15,567 nt of DNA, taken from NCBI GenBank assembly GCA_019419405.1, contig DYAA01000150.1, forward strand, positions 1 through 15,567, in the 5' to 3' direction. Source of the DNA: Collinsella sp. Its GTDB lineage: Bacteria > Actinomycetota > Coriobacteriia > Coriobacteriales > Coriobacteriaceae. The notes below the pieces were generated by a model. The model was not told the origin of the DNA, ran no database searches, and saw nothing but the letters and a program-made list of their open reading frames with translations. The position numbers and the translations under genes are program-made. Positions 7,401-13,653 of the stretch are shown in pieces. The first letter of the stretch is position 1, and the number at the start of each line of letters is the position of its first letter.

Positions 7401-10187
7401 GCCGTGTCCGTATATTTCTCGGATGGCTCAGCGCGGGATACTCGGGGCAGTTTAGGCGGCATCGAGATCGAAAAGTGGACCGACACCGACGGCATCGACC
7501 TCTCCAAGCCGCTCGCCAAGAAGGGTACGTATAAACTCGTCGGCAAGCTCAAGGATGTCGACAACGTCAACGCCATCGTGTACGTCAACGCCTCCGAGGC
7601 GCCGCGAACCATCACCAAGCTCGAGGCCAAGTCGTTTAGCGTTGCCAGTGGTACGTCCAAGCAGGAGCTGTACGCCCAGATGCCCAAGCAGGTTGTGGCG
7701 ACCTATTCCGATGGCTCGACCGATCTGCTTGATATTGACGTGTGGGATCTTTCTAACGTCACGGACGAGCTGCTCAACGGAACCGGCACCGTGAAGATCA
7801 CGGGTACGGTTAAGCTCAACGGCGCCAAGGTGACCTGCAATGTGACCGTGGTGGATCAGAAGGCCCAGACGCCCGACTACGTCGAGCCGATCGATGTTAT
7901 TGAGATTGCGGACAATGCCAAGGTCAGCGACCTTATGGATAAACTGCCGTCCAAGGTGACGGTTGTCATGAAGGACGGCAAGACCAAGAACGAGACGTCC
8001 GTTAAGTGGTCTCAGGTCGACAGCCTGGGCCGTGCCGGCACTGAGTTTGAGGTCACGGGTCTAACGGACAACGGCATGACCGTTAAGGCTCAGGTCAAGG
8101 TGACGGCGCATATCGTGTACTTTGATACCGTTGACGAGATTGAGGTCGAGCGCGATACCAAGGCGGCCGATGCCTTGGCCAAGCTGCCCGCCACGGTCAC
8201 GGCGATTTACTCTGACGGTTCTGACGCCGAGGTTGACGTGACGTGGAACACCAAGAGCCTTACCGACAAGGACTTTGCCAAGGAAGGTGAAGTTACGGTT
8301 AAGGGCACGGTTGCCGGCACGGATCAGAAGGCGGAGTGCACCATTAAGGTCGTCAAACCGCTTCGCGAGATTCCTGATCACTTGGCTGGTTCGGTTGATG
8401 CTGTGACGGTCGACGATGGCTCGAAGCCCGAGGCTGTTGTGGCTGCGCTACCCAAGACCGTGAAGGTCGCTATGAAGGACGGATCCGAGGTCGATTCGAA
8501 GATCAATTGGACTGCTCCCAAGGAGGCCGTCACCATTAAGAATGACGGCACAAGCGTTGTCGTTACGGGCAAAACCGCAGTTGGCAGCTTTGAGGTAAAG
8601 GCTACGGTCAACCTGGTGCCGGTTGTTGAGAGCGTCGTTGGCGTTCAGCTTTTGGTTGCTCGCAACACTGCTGCTGCTGACATCGTGCTGCCTGCCCAGG
8701 TGACCCTCAACATGTCCGACGGCGCGACGAAGACTGACGCCGTCACCTGGGATAAGGCCCCGCTCACGACGGATGCCCTGGGCAAGCTGGGTGACATCGC
8801 GCTTGAGGGCACGGTTGAGGGCACTTCGGTCAAGGTCAAGTGCACGGTGACGGTTGTAAAGAGCGATGCCGAGATTCCGGTGTCCGTTGAGCCTGTCGCG
8901 GGCATTAGCGTCCCCGAGAACTCGTCCGCCGATGTCGTGCGTGATGCGCTCAAGGGCGTGAAGGCGACCGTTCGCATGAAGGACGGCAAGACGACGGCTG
9001 TGTCTGAGATTACGTGGACCGAGGTCCCTGCCGCTGCCGCCACCTATGGCAACGCCGTTGTCGCCAAGGGCGTGACGGTGAACGGCAACCTGTCGGTCGA
9101 AGTCGTCGTTACCTCCACGACGACGATCGATAAGGTAGCCGAGGCGTCGCAGATTACGGTCGAGCGCGACGTGAAGGCCGATGCGGTGACGGGCCAGCTG
9201 CCCAAGACCGTTAGCGTGACCTATACCGACGGCCATACGGACGAGGCCTCGGTGACGTGGAACACGGACGGGCTCGACAAGAAGCTCGCCGTTGTTGGCG
9301 AGTACATGATCGGGGGGTCCGTTGAGGGCACGACCCTCAAGGCGGCCTGCAAGCTGATCGTCGAGACGCCGGCAAGCGAGATTCCCGTGAGGCCTGCGAC
9401 GTTCGCTCCCGTTGAGGTGTTTGAGGCAAGCTCTGCCGCCGATGTGCTGAAGGCGCTGCCCAAGAAGGTTTCCGTGATGATGAAGGACGACAGTCAGGAG
9501 GACTACGACGTCGATTGGGAGAATGTTCCCGCACTGGATTGGGGTGCCGATGATGTGACCGTGGGCGGTAAGGTTCGCGGTACGGAGCTTACAGTCAGCT
9601 GCATGGTACGCGTTAAGCCGCGCCCGGCGGCCAAGGGCCTCGTTATCGTTGACCAAAACGGCAAGGCCACGACTGCCGAAACCGTGCTCAAGGTAGAGCG
9701 CGGCAAGGAAATTGACCTTGCTGCCGCGGCGAGCAATGCGGCCGATGGCGCGTTGCTGCATGGTGCCGTGACGTGGGCCTCATCCGACCCGACGATCGCT
9801 ACGATTGAGAACGGTAAGGTCAAGGCCCTCAAGAACGGAACCGTCGTCATTACCGCGACGATGCCCGTTGACGGTGACGCCGCGGCGATTGCGACGCTTG
9901 CCGAGGATGGCGCTGCGGAGACGCCGGCGTCTCAACAGCTCACTGCTTCGGTGACCGTCGAGGTTGTTGAGCCTGTTGTTGTACAGGAGCCGACGGGCGG
10001 CAAGGATAACGGTGCCAAGCCCGATGTCAAGAACCCTTCGGGCAAGAAGAATGGCAAGAAGGCCGCTAAGGGAAGCCTGGCCGAGACGGGCGACAACACT
10101 GCCGTGACCGTCGCCGCGCTTGGCGGAACTGGCCTGCTGGCGCTGATTGCCGCAGCGATTGAAAAGCTGCGTCATCGCGCGGAGTAA
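4422..10187 (+). CDS. Giant Big_4 Ig-like repeat surface protein with LAETG wall anchor (main part, downstream of TAG)
   Basis: This part has 1921 codons from GTG 4422, which is the first start after the amber codon and probably not a natural start. It carries about 20 more Big_4-type domains of ~80 residues, each with the pattern LPxxVxVxYxDGxxxxxxVxW...GxFxVxGxxxG...VxV. One Big_2-type domain lies at about 9640-9975 (VTWASSDPTIATIENGKVKAL). A Gly/Lys/Pro-rich stalk (about 9985-10076) follows. Then comes LAETG (10077-10091), a hydrophobic stretch (TVAALGGTGLLALIAAAI) and basic EKLRHR: a sortase signal of the LAXTG kind associated with class E sortases. The role is likely an extended stalk or adhesin on the cell wall; no ligand-binding head is recognised. 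Domains in the first half are divergent, with long insertions, while those from 7869 on are regular. No sortase gene is in the window. If the TAG is real and not suppressed, this part lacks a signal peptide and would be non-functional. Confidence 0.88.
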   Translation: MTEESEVPITGQIDGVSVNGNWITLAEPYKVSGVLKVYVPRSTSNGSWVWTAAGIAPALPSSISVNYSNGQSYTCPVEWNEISADQYQKEGTFVVEGHLKSYPSMLAQCTVAVRSVKSVQTELTCTTLTGEVPSLPYSASVVFDSGATEQIPVSWDSFDASLYSKVGSFTVKGKLNGFDYREVTCTVTVKDPKDVLDLNSLRFERVVGDISPLSTYVYFPFTQSNNTTYTQGYQVNWDNADVSQFQKAGTYTVTGTLVTYNESSAANGLKVTAQVEVKEVASIDALAPVNTPVGVRPTTGGGLPYSVEVAFTDGTKKQCNIAWDPILDTQVASEGSFKLSGSLSYWTNTSSSSSTQVELGDSNRVTATISVRALQMPSSTSTSTLIGCQPNMPGSIEATMWNGSRGNFPVQWSTISQDALKNLGQITVSGYFTGSNIPATATVNVCDLEDSNIGKIAYVPGAGLLAPRYTSTLYLSDGSSFHPQYSSGQPYSWDEFPQELLGGKPGEYEITGTITGSLAKVNAIAVCSEVKGVNNYSENGVTLGQSYEDWRVIYPGEEVNLDYFYVSGVLQDGTTFDSLGVNWDTYDRCPQKDCTITGTVAGTNIPVKVHVIVTKNWEAQSQTITVLKGSDGTAMLPSYVDLVSPDATDQPGYSNKYAETKWNTKGFDWTQGGVVRGTATISFSTGNGMQSVDVPITATVKIASKATSVQGGTIWTVPGTKPMLPEYLEVRYDNDVSSEPQREKVTWDRVAEDAYAKDGSFKVKGKLQGGAEATITVDVCSVTSIAVPERITTANGVVPELPWNVSVATSDGKTHNAQVQWDGIRPSVYTGESGQVTTVSGALFASGLNGYAGGTNTGLTVQTKIVIQGVEKAIDNGETAVTTKAGTAPTMPSKMAVEMSDGSVSTAAIDWDPIAPEKYEQPGTFYATGHVVGFDAAAVMALLDDGGQKVGVDENGNVTAKVTVADKKAKKVALQPEAVVVNTTVGSMLELPDAVSVYFSDGSARDTRGSLGGIEIEKWTDTDGIDLSKPLAKKGTYKLVGKLKDVDNVNAIVYVNASEAPRTITKLEAKSFSVASGTSKQELYAQMPKQVVATYSDGSTDLLDIDVWDLSNVTDELLNGTGTVKITGTVKLNGAKVTCNVTVVDQKAQTPDYVEPIDVIEIADNAKVSDLMDKLPSKVTVVMKDGKTKNETSVKWSQVDSLGRAGTEFEVTGLTDNGMTVKAQVKVTAHIVYFDTVDEIEVERDTKAADALAKLPATVTAIYSDGSDAEVDVTWNTKSLTDKDFAKEGEVTVKGTVAGTDQKAECTIKVVKPLREIPDHLAGSVDAVTVDDGSKPEAVVAALPKTVKVAMKDGSEVDSKINWTAPKEAVTIKNDGTSVVVTGKTAVGSFEVKATVNLVPVVESVVGVQLLVARNTAAADIVLPAQVTLNMSDGATKTDAVTWDKAPLTTDALGKLGDIALEGTVEGTSVKVKCTVTVVKSDAEIPVSVEPVAGISVPENSSADVVRDALKGVKATVRMKDGKTTAVSEITWTEVPAAAATYGNAVVAKGVTVNGNLSVEVVVTSTTTIDKVAEASQITVERDVKADAVTGQLPKTVSVTYTDGHTDEASVTWNTDGLDKKLAVVGEYMIGGSVEGTTLKAACKLIVETPASEIPVRPATFAPVEVFEASSAADVLKALPKKVSVMMKDDSQEDYDVDWENVPALDWGADDVTVGGKVRGTELTVSCMVRVKPRPAAKGLVIVDQNGKATTAETVLKVERGKEIDLAAAASNAADGALLHGAVTWASSDPTIATIENGKVKALKNGTVVITATMPVDGDAAAIATLAEDGAAETPASQQLTASVTVEVVEPVVVQEPTGGKDNGAKPDVKNPSGKKNGKKAAKGSLAETGDNTAVTVAALGGTGLLALIAAAIEKLRHRAE
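7869..9623 (+). repeat. Two-domain higher-order repeat inside the surface protein (~504-bp period)
   Basis: Seven consecutive Ig-like domains alternate between a type with MKDG in the central strand (VVMKDGKTKNE, VAMKDGSEVDS, VRMKDGKTTAV, VMMKDDSQED) and a type with SDG/TDG preceded by a charged opening (VERDTKAADALAKLPATV, VARNTAAADIVLPAQV, VERDVKADAVTGQLPKTV). Unit starts lie at 7869, 8370, 8874 and 9381, that is 501, 504 and 507 bp apart, all multiples of three. An EIP linker marks the three later junctions. The pairs probably arose by duplicating a two-domain block. Confidence 0.75.
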
Positions 10188-10225
10188 GGCTGCGAGCTTA
10201 GAGCTTTAGGGCTCTAGGGCACAAG

Positions 10226-10263
10226 AAGGCCTCCCGGTTCTCGTCGGGGAATCGGGAGGCCTT
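10226..10263 (+). terminator. Rho-independent terminator of the surface-protein gene
   Basis: AAGGCCTCCCGGTTC (10226-10240) pairs with GAATCGGGAGGCCTT (10249-10263): 15 bp with one G-U pair and an 8-nt loop. TTTCGTTTG follows. It begins 38 bp after the TAA of the surface-protein gene. Confidence 0.85.
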
Positions 10264-10279
10264 TCGTTTGACTGCAGGG

Positions 10280-10304
10280 CGGCTAATTTGGGACGGGGCT
10301 TTTG
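10280..10304 (-). repeat. 'CCCCGTCCC-AATTAGC' element, copy 2 (inverted relative to copy 1)
   Basis: The reverse complement matches 3576-3600 at 24 of 25 bases. Copies 1 and 2 therefore bracket the surface-protein gene as an inverted pair about 6.7 kb apart. Confidence 0.8.
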
Positions 10305-10320
10305 CCTTGAGCGGACTGCT

Positions 10321-10482
10321 CGCCACGAAATGGCCCTATTTACTACGTTTGACCGGTAACCCTCGACCATACAGAGAATTGCGAAATCAAAACCGCAGGT
10401 AGATGGCTCGCCATTTTTCAAAAAAGACCCGCATGGTCGACTCATGCGGGTTAAACGTAGTAGATAGGCCGTTTTCGCGGCG
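10321..10482. repeat. Imperfect 30-bp inverted repeat enclosing the minus-strand terminator
   Basis: Arm 10321-10350 (ending TACTACGTTT) and arm 10453-10482 (beginning AAACGTAGTA) match as reverse complements at 25 of 30 positions, and pairing continues weakly inwards (GACC/GGTT). The enclosed ~100 bp includes ATGGC-TC-GCCAT (10403-10414) and the peptidase terminator. Confidence 0.65.
10415..10451 (-). terminator. Rho-independent terminator of the M24 peptidase gene
   Basis: Read on the minus strand, ACCCGCATG (complement of 10443-10451) and CATGCGGGT (complement of 10427-10435) form a perfect 9-bp stem with a 7-nt loop. It is followed by CTTTTTTG (complement of the A-run around 10419-10426). 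It lies about 80 bp after the peptidase stop codon. Confidence 0.88.
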
Positions 10483-10529
10483 CGGCGTTAGCGGAAGGTG
10501 TCAAAGGGACAGCCCCTTTGCCGCATTGC

Positions 10530-11618
10530 CTAGTCTAGGCGGACCGGATCGTGGGGGTAGGCGTTGAGGATCTCGACACCGTTCTCAGTGACCAGGGCAA
10601 GGTCCTCGATGCGGACGCCGGTGCGGCCGGGGAGGTAGATGCCCGGCTCGATTGAGAACGTCATGCCAGGCTCTACGACCTGCTCGTTGACCAGCGAGAC
10701 GTCGCCTGGCTCGTGGTCCTGCAGACCAATCGAGTGGCCCAGGCGATGTGTGAAGTATTTGCCATAGCCCGCGTCCTCAATCACGTCGCGCGCGGCACGG
10801 TCCAGGTCGCACATGCGCACGCCCGGTGCGATGAGTGCTTCGGCGGCCTCGTTGGCACGGCGTACGATATCGTAGATGTGTGTTGTCTCCTCGTCCGGCT
10901 CGCCCCAAAAGAACGTGCGCGTCATGTCCGAGCAGTAGTTGCGATGCCGTCCGCCAATGTCGAACAGCACCACGTCGCCACGCTTGAGTACGGTGTCGTC
11001 GGGTTCGTGATGCGGGTCGCCGGCGTTGGCGCCAAAGCTCACGATCGGCGGAAAGCTAAAGTCCTCGCAGCCGTGCTTGCGGTACAGGCCGAGCATTTGG
11101 TCGGCAATTTCGCGTTCCGTCACGCCTTCGTGGACGAGCTTGATCGCATCGGCCATCACGGCGTCGTTAGCGGCCGAGGACACGCGCATAAGCTCCTGCT
11201 CGGCGGCATCCTTGTAGGTGCGTGCGGCGGTGACGGCAAAGTCACCCAGGAAAAACTCGCTTGCGGCGTGGCGCTCCATGAGCGGCATCAAAAAGCCGGA
11301 ACGCATGACGGTGTCGATGCCAAGCGGCTTGGCTGGGTCGATCTCACTTGCGATGGCGTCGGTCACGATATCGGTATCGGTGTGGTAGGCGACGCGGGCA
11401 TTGTCGTACTCGGGCAGCTGATGTAGGGCGTTGACCATGATCACGGGCTCGCGATCGCGCGCGAGCAGCACGCCGCAAAAACGCTCGAACATATCGGCAT
11501 AAAAGCCGGTCAGGTAATAGATCGACCACGGGTCGTTTACGAGCAGCTGTGCGCCGGGGTGCTGAGCCTCGAGCGCATCGAGCACGCGTGCCACACGCTG
11601 GTCATCGACATGTGCCAT
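10530..11618 (-). CDS. M24-family metallopeptidase (Xaa-Pro dipeptidase/aminopeptidase type)
   Basis: A predicted cytoplasmic peptidase that removes or splits N-terminal residues before proline, using two metal ions. Length is 362 aa, normal for small PepQ/PepP-like proteins. The N-terminal creatinase-like domain covers about residues 1-130 (LLVNDPWSIYYLTGFYAD) and the pita-bread M24 domain about 138-352. All five metal ligands are present: D220 (LFDIGG), D231 (CSDMTRT), H295 (HRLGHSIGL), E324 (SIEPGIY) and E338 (RIEDL). The catalytic-region H204 (DPHHEP) is also present. The ATG at 11618 is chosen because AAAGGA lies a few bases upstream on the minus strand; an in-frame ATG 16 codons earlier (11666) has no such site and falls in repeat DNA. 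It is probably transcribed alone, with its own terminator at 10415-10451. Substrate specificity within M24 cannot be read from sequence. Confidence 0.92.
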   Translation of the reverse strand: MAHVDDQRVARVLDALEAQHPGAQLLVNDPWSIYYLTGFYADMFERFCGVLLARDREPVIMVNALHQLPEYDNARVAYHTDTDIVTDAIASEIDPAKPLGIDTVMRSGFLMPLMERHAASEFFLGDFAVTAARTYKDAAEQELMRVSSAANDAVMADAIKLVHEGVTEREIADQMLGLYRKHGCEDFSFPPIVSFGANAGDPHHEPDDTVLKRGDVVLFDIGGRHRNYCSDMTRTFFWGEPDEETTHIYDIVRRANEAAEALIAPGVRMCDLDRAARDVIEDAGYGKYFTHRLGHSIGLQDHEPGDVSLVNEQVVEPGMTFSIEPGIYLPGRTGVRIEDLALVTENGVEILNAYPHDPVRLD

Positions 11619-11659
11619 GAAACATCCTTTCGCTAGGCTGCCACCATGGTATCCCAAGC

Positions 11660-11712
11660 CCGGCACATAGGGACGTTCCTTTTATGCCGGCACTTCGGGA
11701 CACTCCTTTGCA
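11660..11712. repeat. Short repeat pair 'GGGAC-n-TCCTTT' with a CCGGCA/TGCCGG stem
   Basis: GGGACGTTCCTTTTATGC and GGGACACTCCTTTGCATC (starting near 11670 and 11697) are diverged direct repeats. The first sits in a stem made by CCGGCA (11660-11665) and TGCCGG (11685-11690). It lies just upstream of the peptidase start, in the same repeat-rich gap as the 25-bp-arm palindrome. Confidence 0.5.
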
Positions 11713-11731
11713 TCCCATGCGCGCCCTCATA

Positions 11732-11798
11732 AGTTGCGGTGAAATACGGACTGTTTAGCGGCCTGAAGCCATAAAACAGTCCGTATTTCACCGCAACT
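11732..11798. repeat. Palindromic repeat element, copy 2 (perfect 25-bp arms, 17-nt loop)
   Basis: Arms 11732-11756 and 11774-11798 are perfect reverse complements over 25 bp, with a 17-nt loop. Copy 1 at 3508-3574 has the same arms with two mismatches in its own pairing. The loops differ in sequence but have equal length, which indicates that the pairing is conserved. Confidence 0.88.
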
Positions 11799-11831
11799 GC
11801 GGAGGAGGACCGGGTGGATGGCGGGGTAGCT

Positions 11832-11904
11832 AAAAGAGCTCCGTCCCTAATTAGCTAAAGAGCCCCGTCCCCAATTAGCTAAAGAGCCCCGTCCCCAATT
11901 AGCT
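11832..11904 (+). repeat. Three tandem copies of the 'CCCCGTCCC-AATTAGCT' element
   Basis: The units are 11832-11856 (diverged: AGCTCCGTCCCTAATTAGCT), 11857-11880 and 11881-11904, the last two identical 24-mers. They have the same orientation as copy 1 at 3576. Each full unit is bounded by AGCTAA on the left and TTAGCT on the right, so a 6-bp stem can form across it. The array ends 2 bp from the stop codon of the DUF1667 gene. Confidence 0.85.
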
Positions 11905-11906
11905 AC

Positions 11907-12305
11907 TTAGGCTCGGTCGATGTCCATGCTGGCGATGAGGTCGATGTTGGTGTTGAGGAGGTTCTCCAGCACGACGTCGCCCATGCGGATGGGGGCGTTG
12001 ACGACTAGGCCACGGATGAGGTTCATGGCTTGGGCGTGGAGTGCCAGCGGGATGGCATCGGCGGTGCGCACGGGCAGCAGAGCCTCATCGCCGCCGGATA
12101 CGGCAACGGTGGTGGTGAGCACGCGCATGGGACAGGTGAGCTCCTGATGCGCGAATTTATCACCGCGCGGGCAGTTGTTGCCGGTTACGGAGCGCACTTC
12201 CACCACGGCGCCATTGGCGTCGCGCTCCACCTTTACGGTCAGGAGGCATTCGGATGGGCAGGTCGTGCAGTTGAACTGCAGCGTTTCGATTGCGTTATCG
12301 CTCAT
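11907..12305 (-). CDS. DUF1667 family small Cys-rich protein, third gene of the FAD oxidoreductase operon
   Basis: A 132-aa protein with a Cys cluster at the N-terminus (C13, C16, C20 in FNCTTCPSECLLTV), then CPRGDKFAHQELTCPMR (C45, C58), and a C-terminal part without Cys. This layout and its position match DUF1667 proteins. They are typically encoded beside a GlpA-like dehydrogenase and an FAD/NAD(P) oxidoreductase, and are thought to carry an iron-sulfur or other metal site. The ATG at 12305 lies 3 nt after the stop of the preceding gene, and an AGGAGG site lies within the end of that gene, so translation is probably coupled. Its exact role (electron-transfer or assembly subunit) is not established here. 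The stop TAA is followed almost at once by the tandem repeat array. Confidence 0.88.
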   Translation of the reverse strand: MSDNAIETLQFNCTTCPSECLLTVKVERDANGAVVEVRSVTGNNCPRGDKFAHQELTCPMRVLTTTVAVSGGDEALLPVRTADAIPLALHAQAMNLIRGLVVNAPIRMGDVVLENLLNTNIDLIASMDIDRA

Positions 12306-12308
12306 AGT

Positions 12309-13652
12309 CTATGCCTCCTCGACGGGATCGACGGACAGGACAATTTCGCTAGCACCCAGGTCGAGCGCTTGTTTGATGACCTTTGCCGGCAGCGGGAAGC
12401 TTTCCATGACGCTCGGTTTAAACGCGCGTCCCTTGCCCGCAAACAGTTCCTCGTCGCCTGCCAGAATGCGCACGCGGGCGGCGTCGACGGGCCGGCGCAC
12501 GCGGAAGTTCAGCTTGGTGAGTGCCACAGTCGTAATGCGTCCCGGCAGCGCGTAGCCCGCGATGCCGGCAGGGGAGACCGAGAGCTCGCAGTCCGGAACG
12601 GCGCCCGCGCCGGTCCCCAGCGTGTACGCGGCCGCAGCTGCGCCAGCGCGCTCGGACTCAGTCGTCACGTTGTCGGCCAGGTCGTGCACGTGCAGAACGT
12701 TGCCGCAAGCAAAGATGCCTGGTATGCCCGTCTGCAGGCTCTGGTCCACCACGGCGCCGCGCGTGCGCGGGTCAAGCTCCACGCCCGCGGCAACTGAAAG
12801 CTCGTTCTCGGGAATCAAGCCCACCGAAAGCAGCAGCGTGTCACACGGAACAATGCGCTCGGTCCCCGGAATGGGCGCCAGGCGTTCGTCGACCTGACTC
12901 ACCTCGACGGCTTCCACGCGGTCGTGCCCGATCACGCGCGTGACCGTGGTAGACAGATGCAGCGGAATGCCAAAGTCGTCCAGGCAGTTCTTCACATTGC
13001 GGCGCAGCCCGTTGGCGTACGGCATGAGCTCGTACACGCCCTCGACCGAAATCCCCTCGAGCGTGCAGCGGCGCGCCATGATCAGCCCGATGTCACCCGA
13101 GCCCAAAATGACGGCGCGCGAGCCGGGCTTGAGGTTCTCGATATTGATGTATCGCTGCGCCAAGCCGGCCGTAAACACGCCGGCGGGTCGGCTGCCGGGA
13201 ATTTTGATCTCGCTGCGGGTGCGCTCGCGGCACCCCATGGCAAGGACAACCGCCCGTTCGGTGAGCTGCAGCATGCCGGTGGGGCTCATGAGCGTGACGG
13301 TGTGGACCGCGGTGTCTTCCGCAGGCTCGCCTGAATCAATCCCAATCACCATGCTGTTCAGGAACAGCGCAGTGTCGGTTGCGTGCACCTGGTCGATAAA
13401 GCGCTGCGCGTACTCGGGACCGGTGAGCTCCTGTTTAAAGTGCGACAGGCCAAAGCCGGGGTGGATGCACTGGCGCAGGATGCCGCCCAGATGCTGCTCG
13501 CGCTCCACGATGGCCACGCGTGCGCCTGCCTTATGCGCGGCCAGCGCGGCCGCCATGCCGGCAGGTCCGCCGCCGATAACGACCACGTCGAAGGCTTGCG
13601 TTGCCACGGCGCTTGCCTCCGCGCGTTCGTCGCGCATATCAAACGTCGCCAT
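12309..13652 (-). CDS. FAD/NAD(P)-dependent oxidoreductase, second gene of the operon
   Basis: A 447-aa flavoprotein of the pyridine nucleotide-disulfide oxidoreductase fold. The FAD site GGGPAG is at residues 27-32 (VVVIGGGPAGMAAALAA) and the NAD(P)-type site GSGDIG at 184-189. An FAD C-terminal motif GIFACGNVLHVHD begins near 312, with N in place of the usual D. There is a single Cys in LRQCIHPGFG (C62) but no CxxC redox pair, so it is not thioredoxin-reductase-like. The start is ATG 13652, 1 nt after the previous stop, with an AGGGGG site upstream; an ATG at codon 6 is possible. About 20 extra residues precede the Rossmann strand. In context it most likely passes electrons between the GlpA-like subunit and NAD(P) or another carrier. 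Substrate assignment is inference. Confidence 0.9.
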   Translation of the reverse strand: MATFDMRDERAEASAVATQAFDVVVIGGGPAGMAAALAAHKAGARVAIVEREQHLGGILRQCIHPGFGLSHFKQELTGPEYAQRFIDQVHATDTALFLNSMVIGIDSGEPAEDTAVHTVTLMSPTGMLQLTERAVVLAMGCRERTRSEIKIPGSRPAGVFTAGLAQRYINIENLKPGSRAVILGSGDIGLIMARRCTLEGISVEGVYELMPYANGLRRNVKNCLDDFGIPLHLSTTVTRVIGHDRVEAVEVSQVDERLAPIPGTERIVPCDTLLLSVGLIPENELSVAAGVELDPRTRGAVVDQSLQTGIPGIFACGNVLHVHDLADNVTTESERAGAAAAAYTLGTGAGAVPDCELSVSPAGIAGYALPGRITTVALTKLNFRVRRPVDAARVRILAGDEELFAGKGRAFKPSVMESFPLPAKVIKQALDLGASEIVLSVDPVEEA

Positions 13653-13653
13653 T

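Larger units (their letters stand above)
10188..10529. other. Gene-free stretch between convergent genes, filled with terminators and repeats
   Basis: No credible gene was seen. From left to right it holds the plus-strand terminator of the surface protein, an inverted copy of the CCCCGTCCC element, a 30-bp imperfect inverted repeat enclosing the minus-strand terminator of the peptidase gene, and a small CAAAGGG/CCCTTTG hairpin (10502-10508/10514-10520) next to the peptidase stop. Confidence 0.8.

Noticed and set aside
8448..9761. A 437-codon open frame on the minus strand opposite the surface-protein gene
   Set aside because: No domain, no plausible start signal, and the opposite strand encodes clear repeating Ig-like domains.
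3576..10304. Composite transposon or insertion sequence around the surface-protein gene
   Set aside because: Inverted 25-bp elements exist at both sides, but there is no transposase, no visible target duplication, and further copies of the element occur elsewhere in the window.
10502..10520. CAAAGGG/CCCTTTG hairpin as the peptidase terminator
   Set aside because: Short stem without a T-run on the minus strand; the stem at 10427-10451 with six T residues is a much better terminator.
11619..11666. An upstream ATG start for the M24 peptidase at 11666
   Set aside because: No ribosome-binding site, and it falls in the repeat-containing gap; AAAGGA supports ATG 11618.
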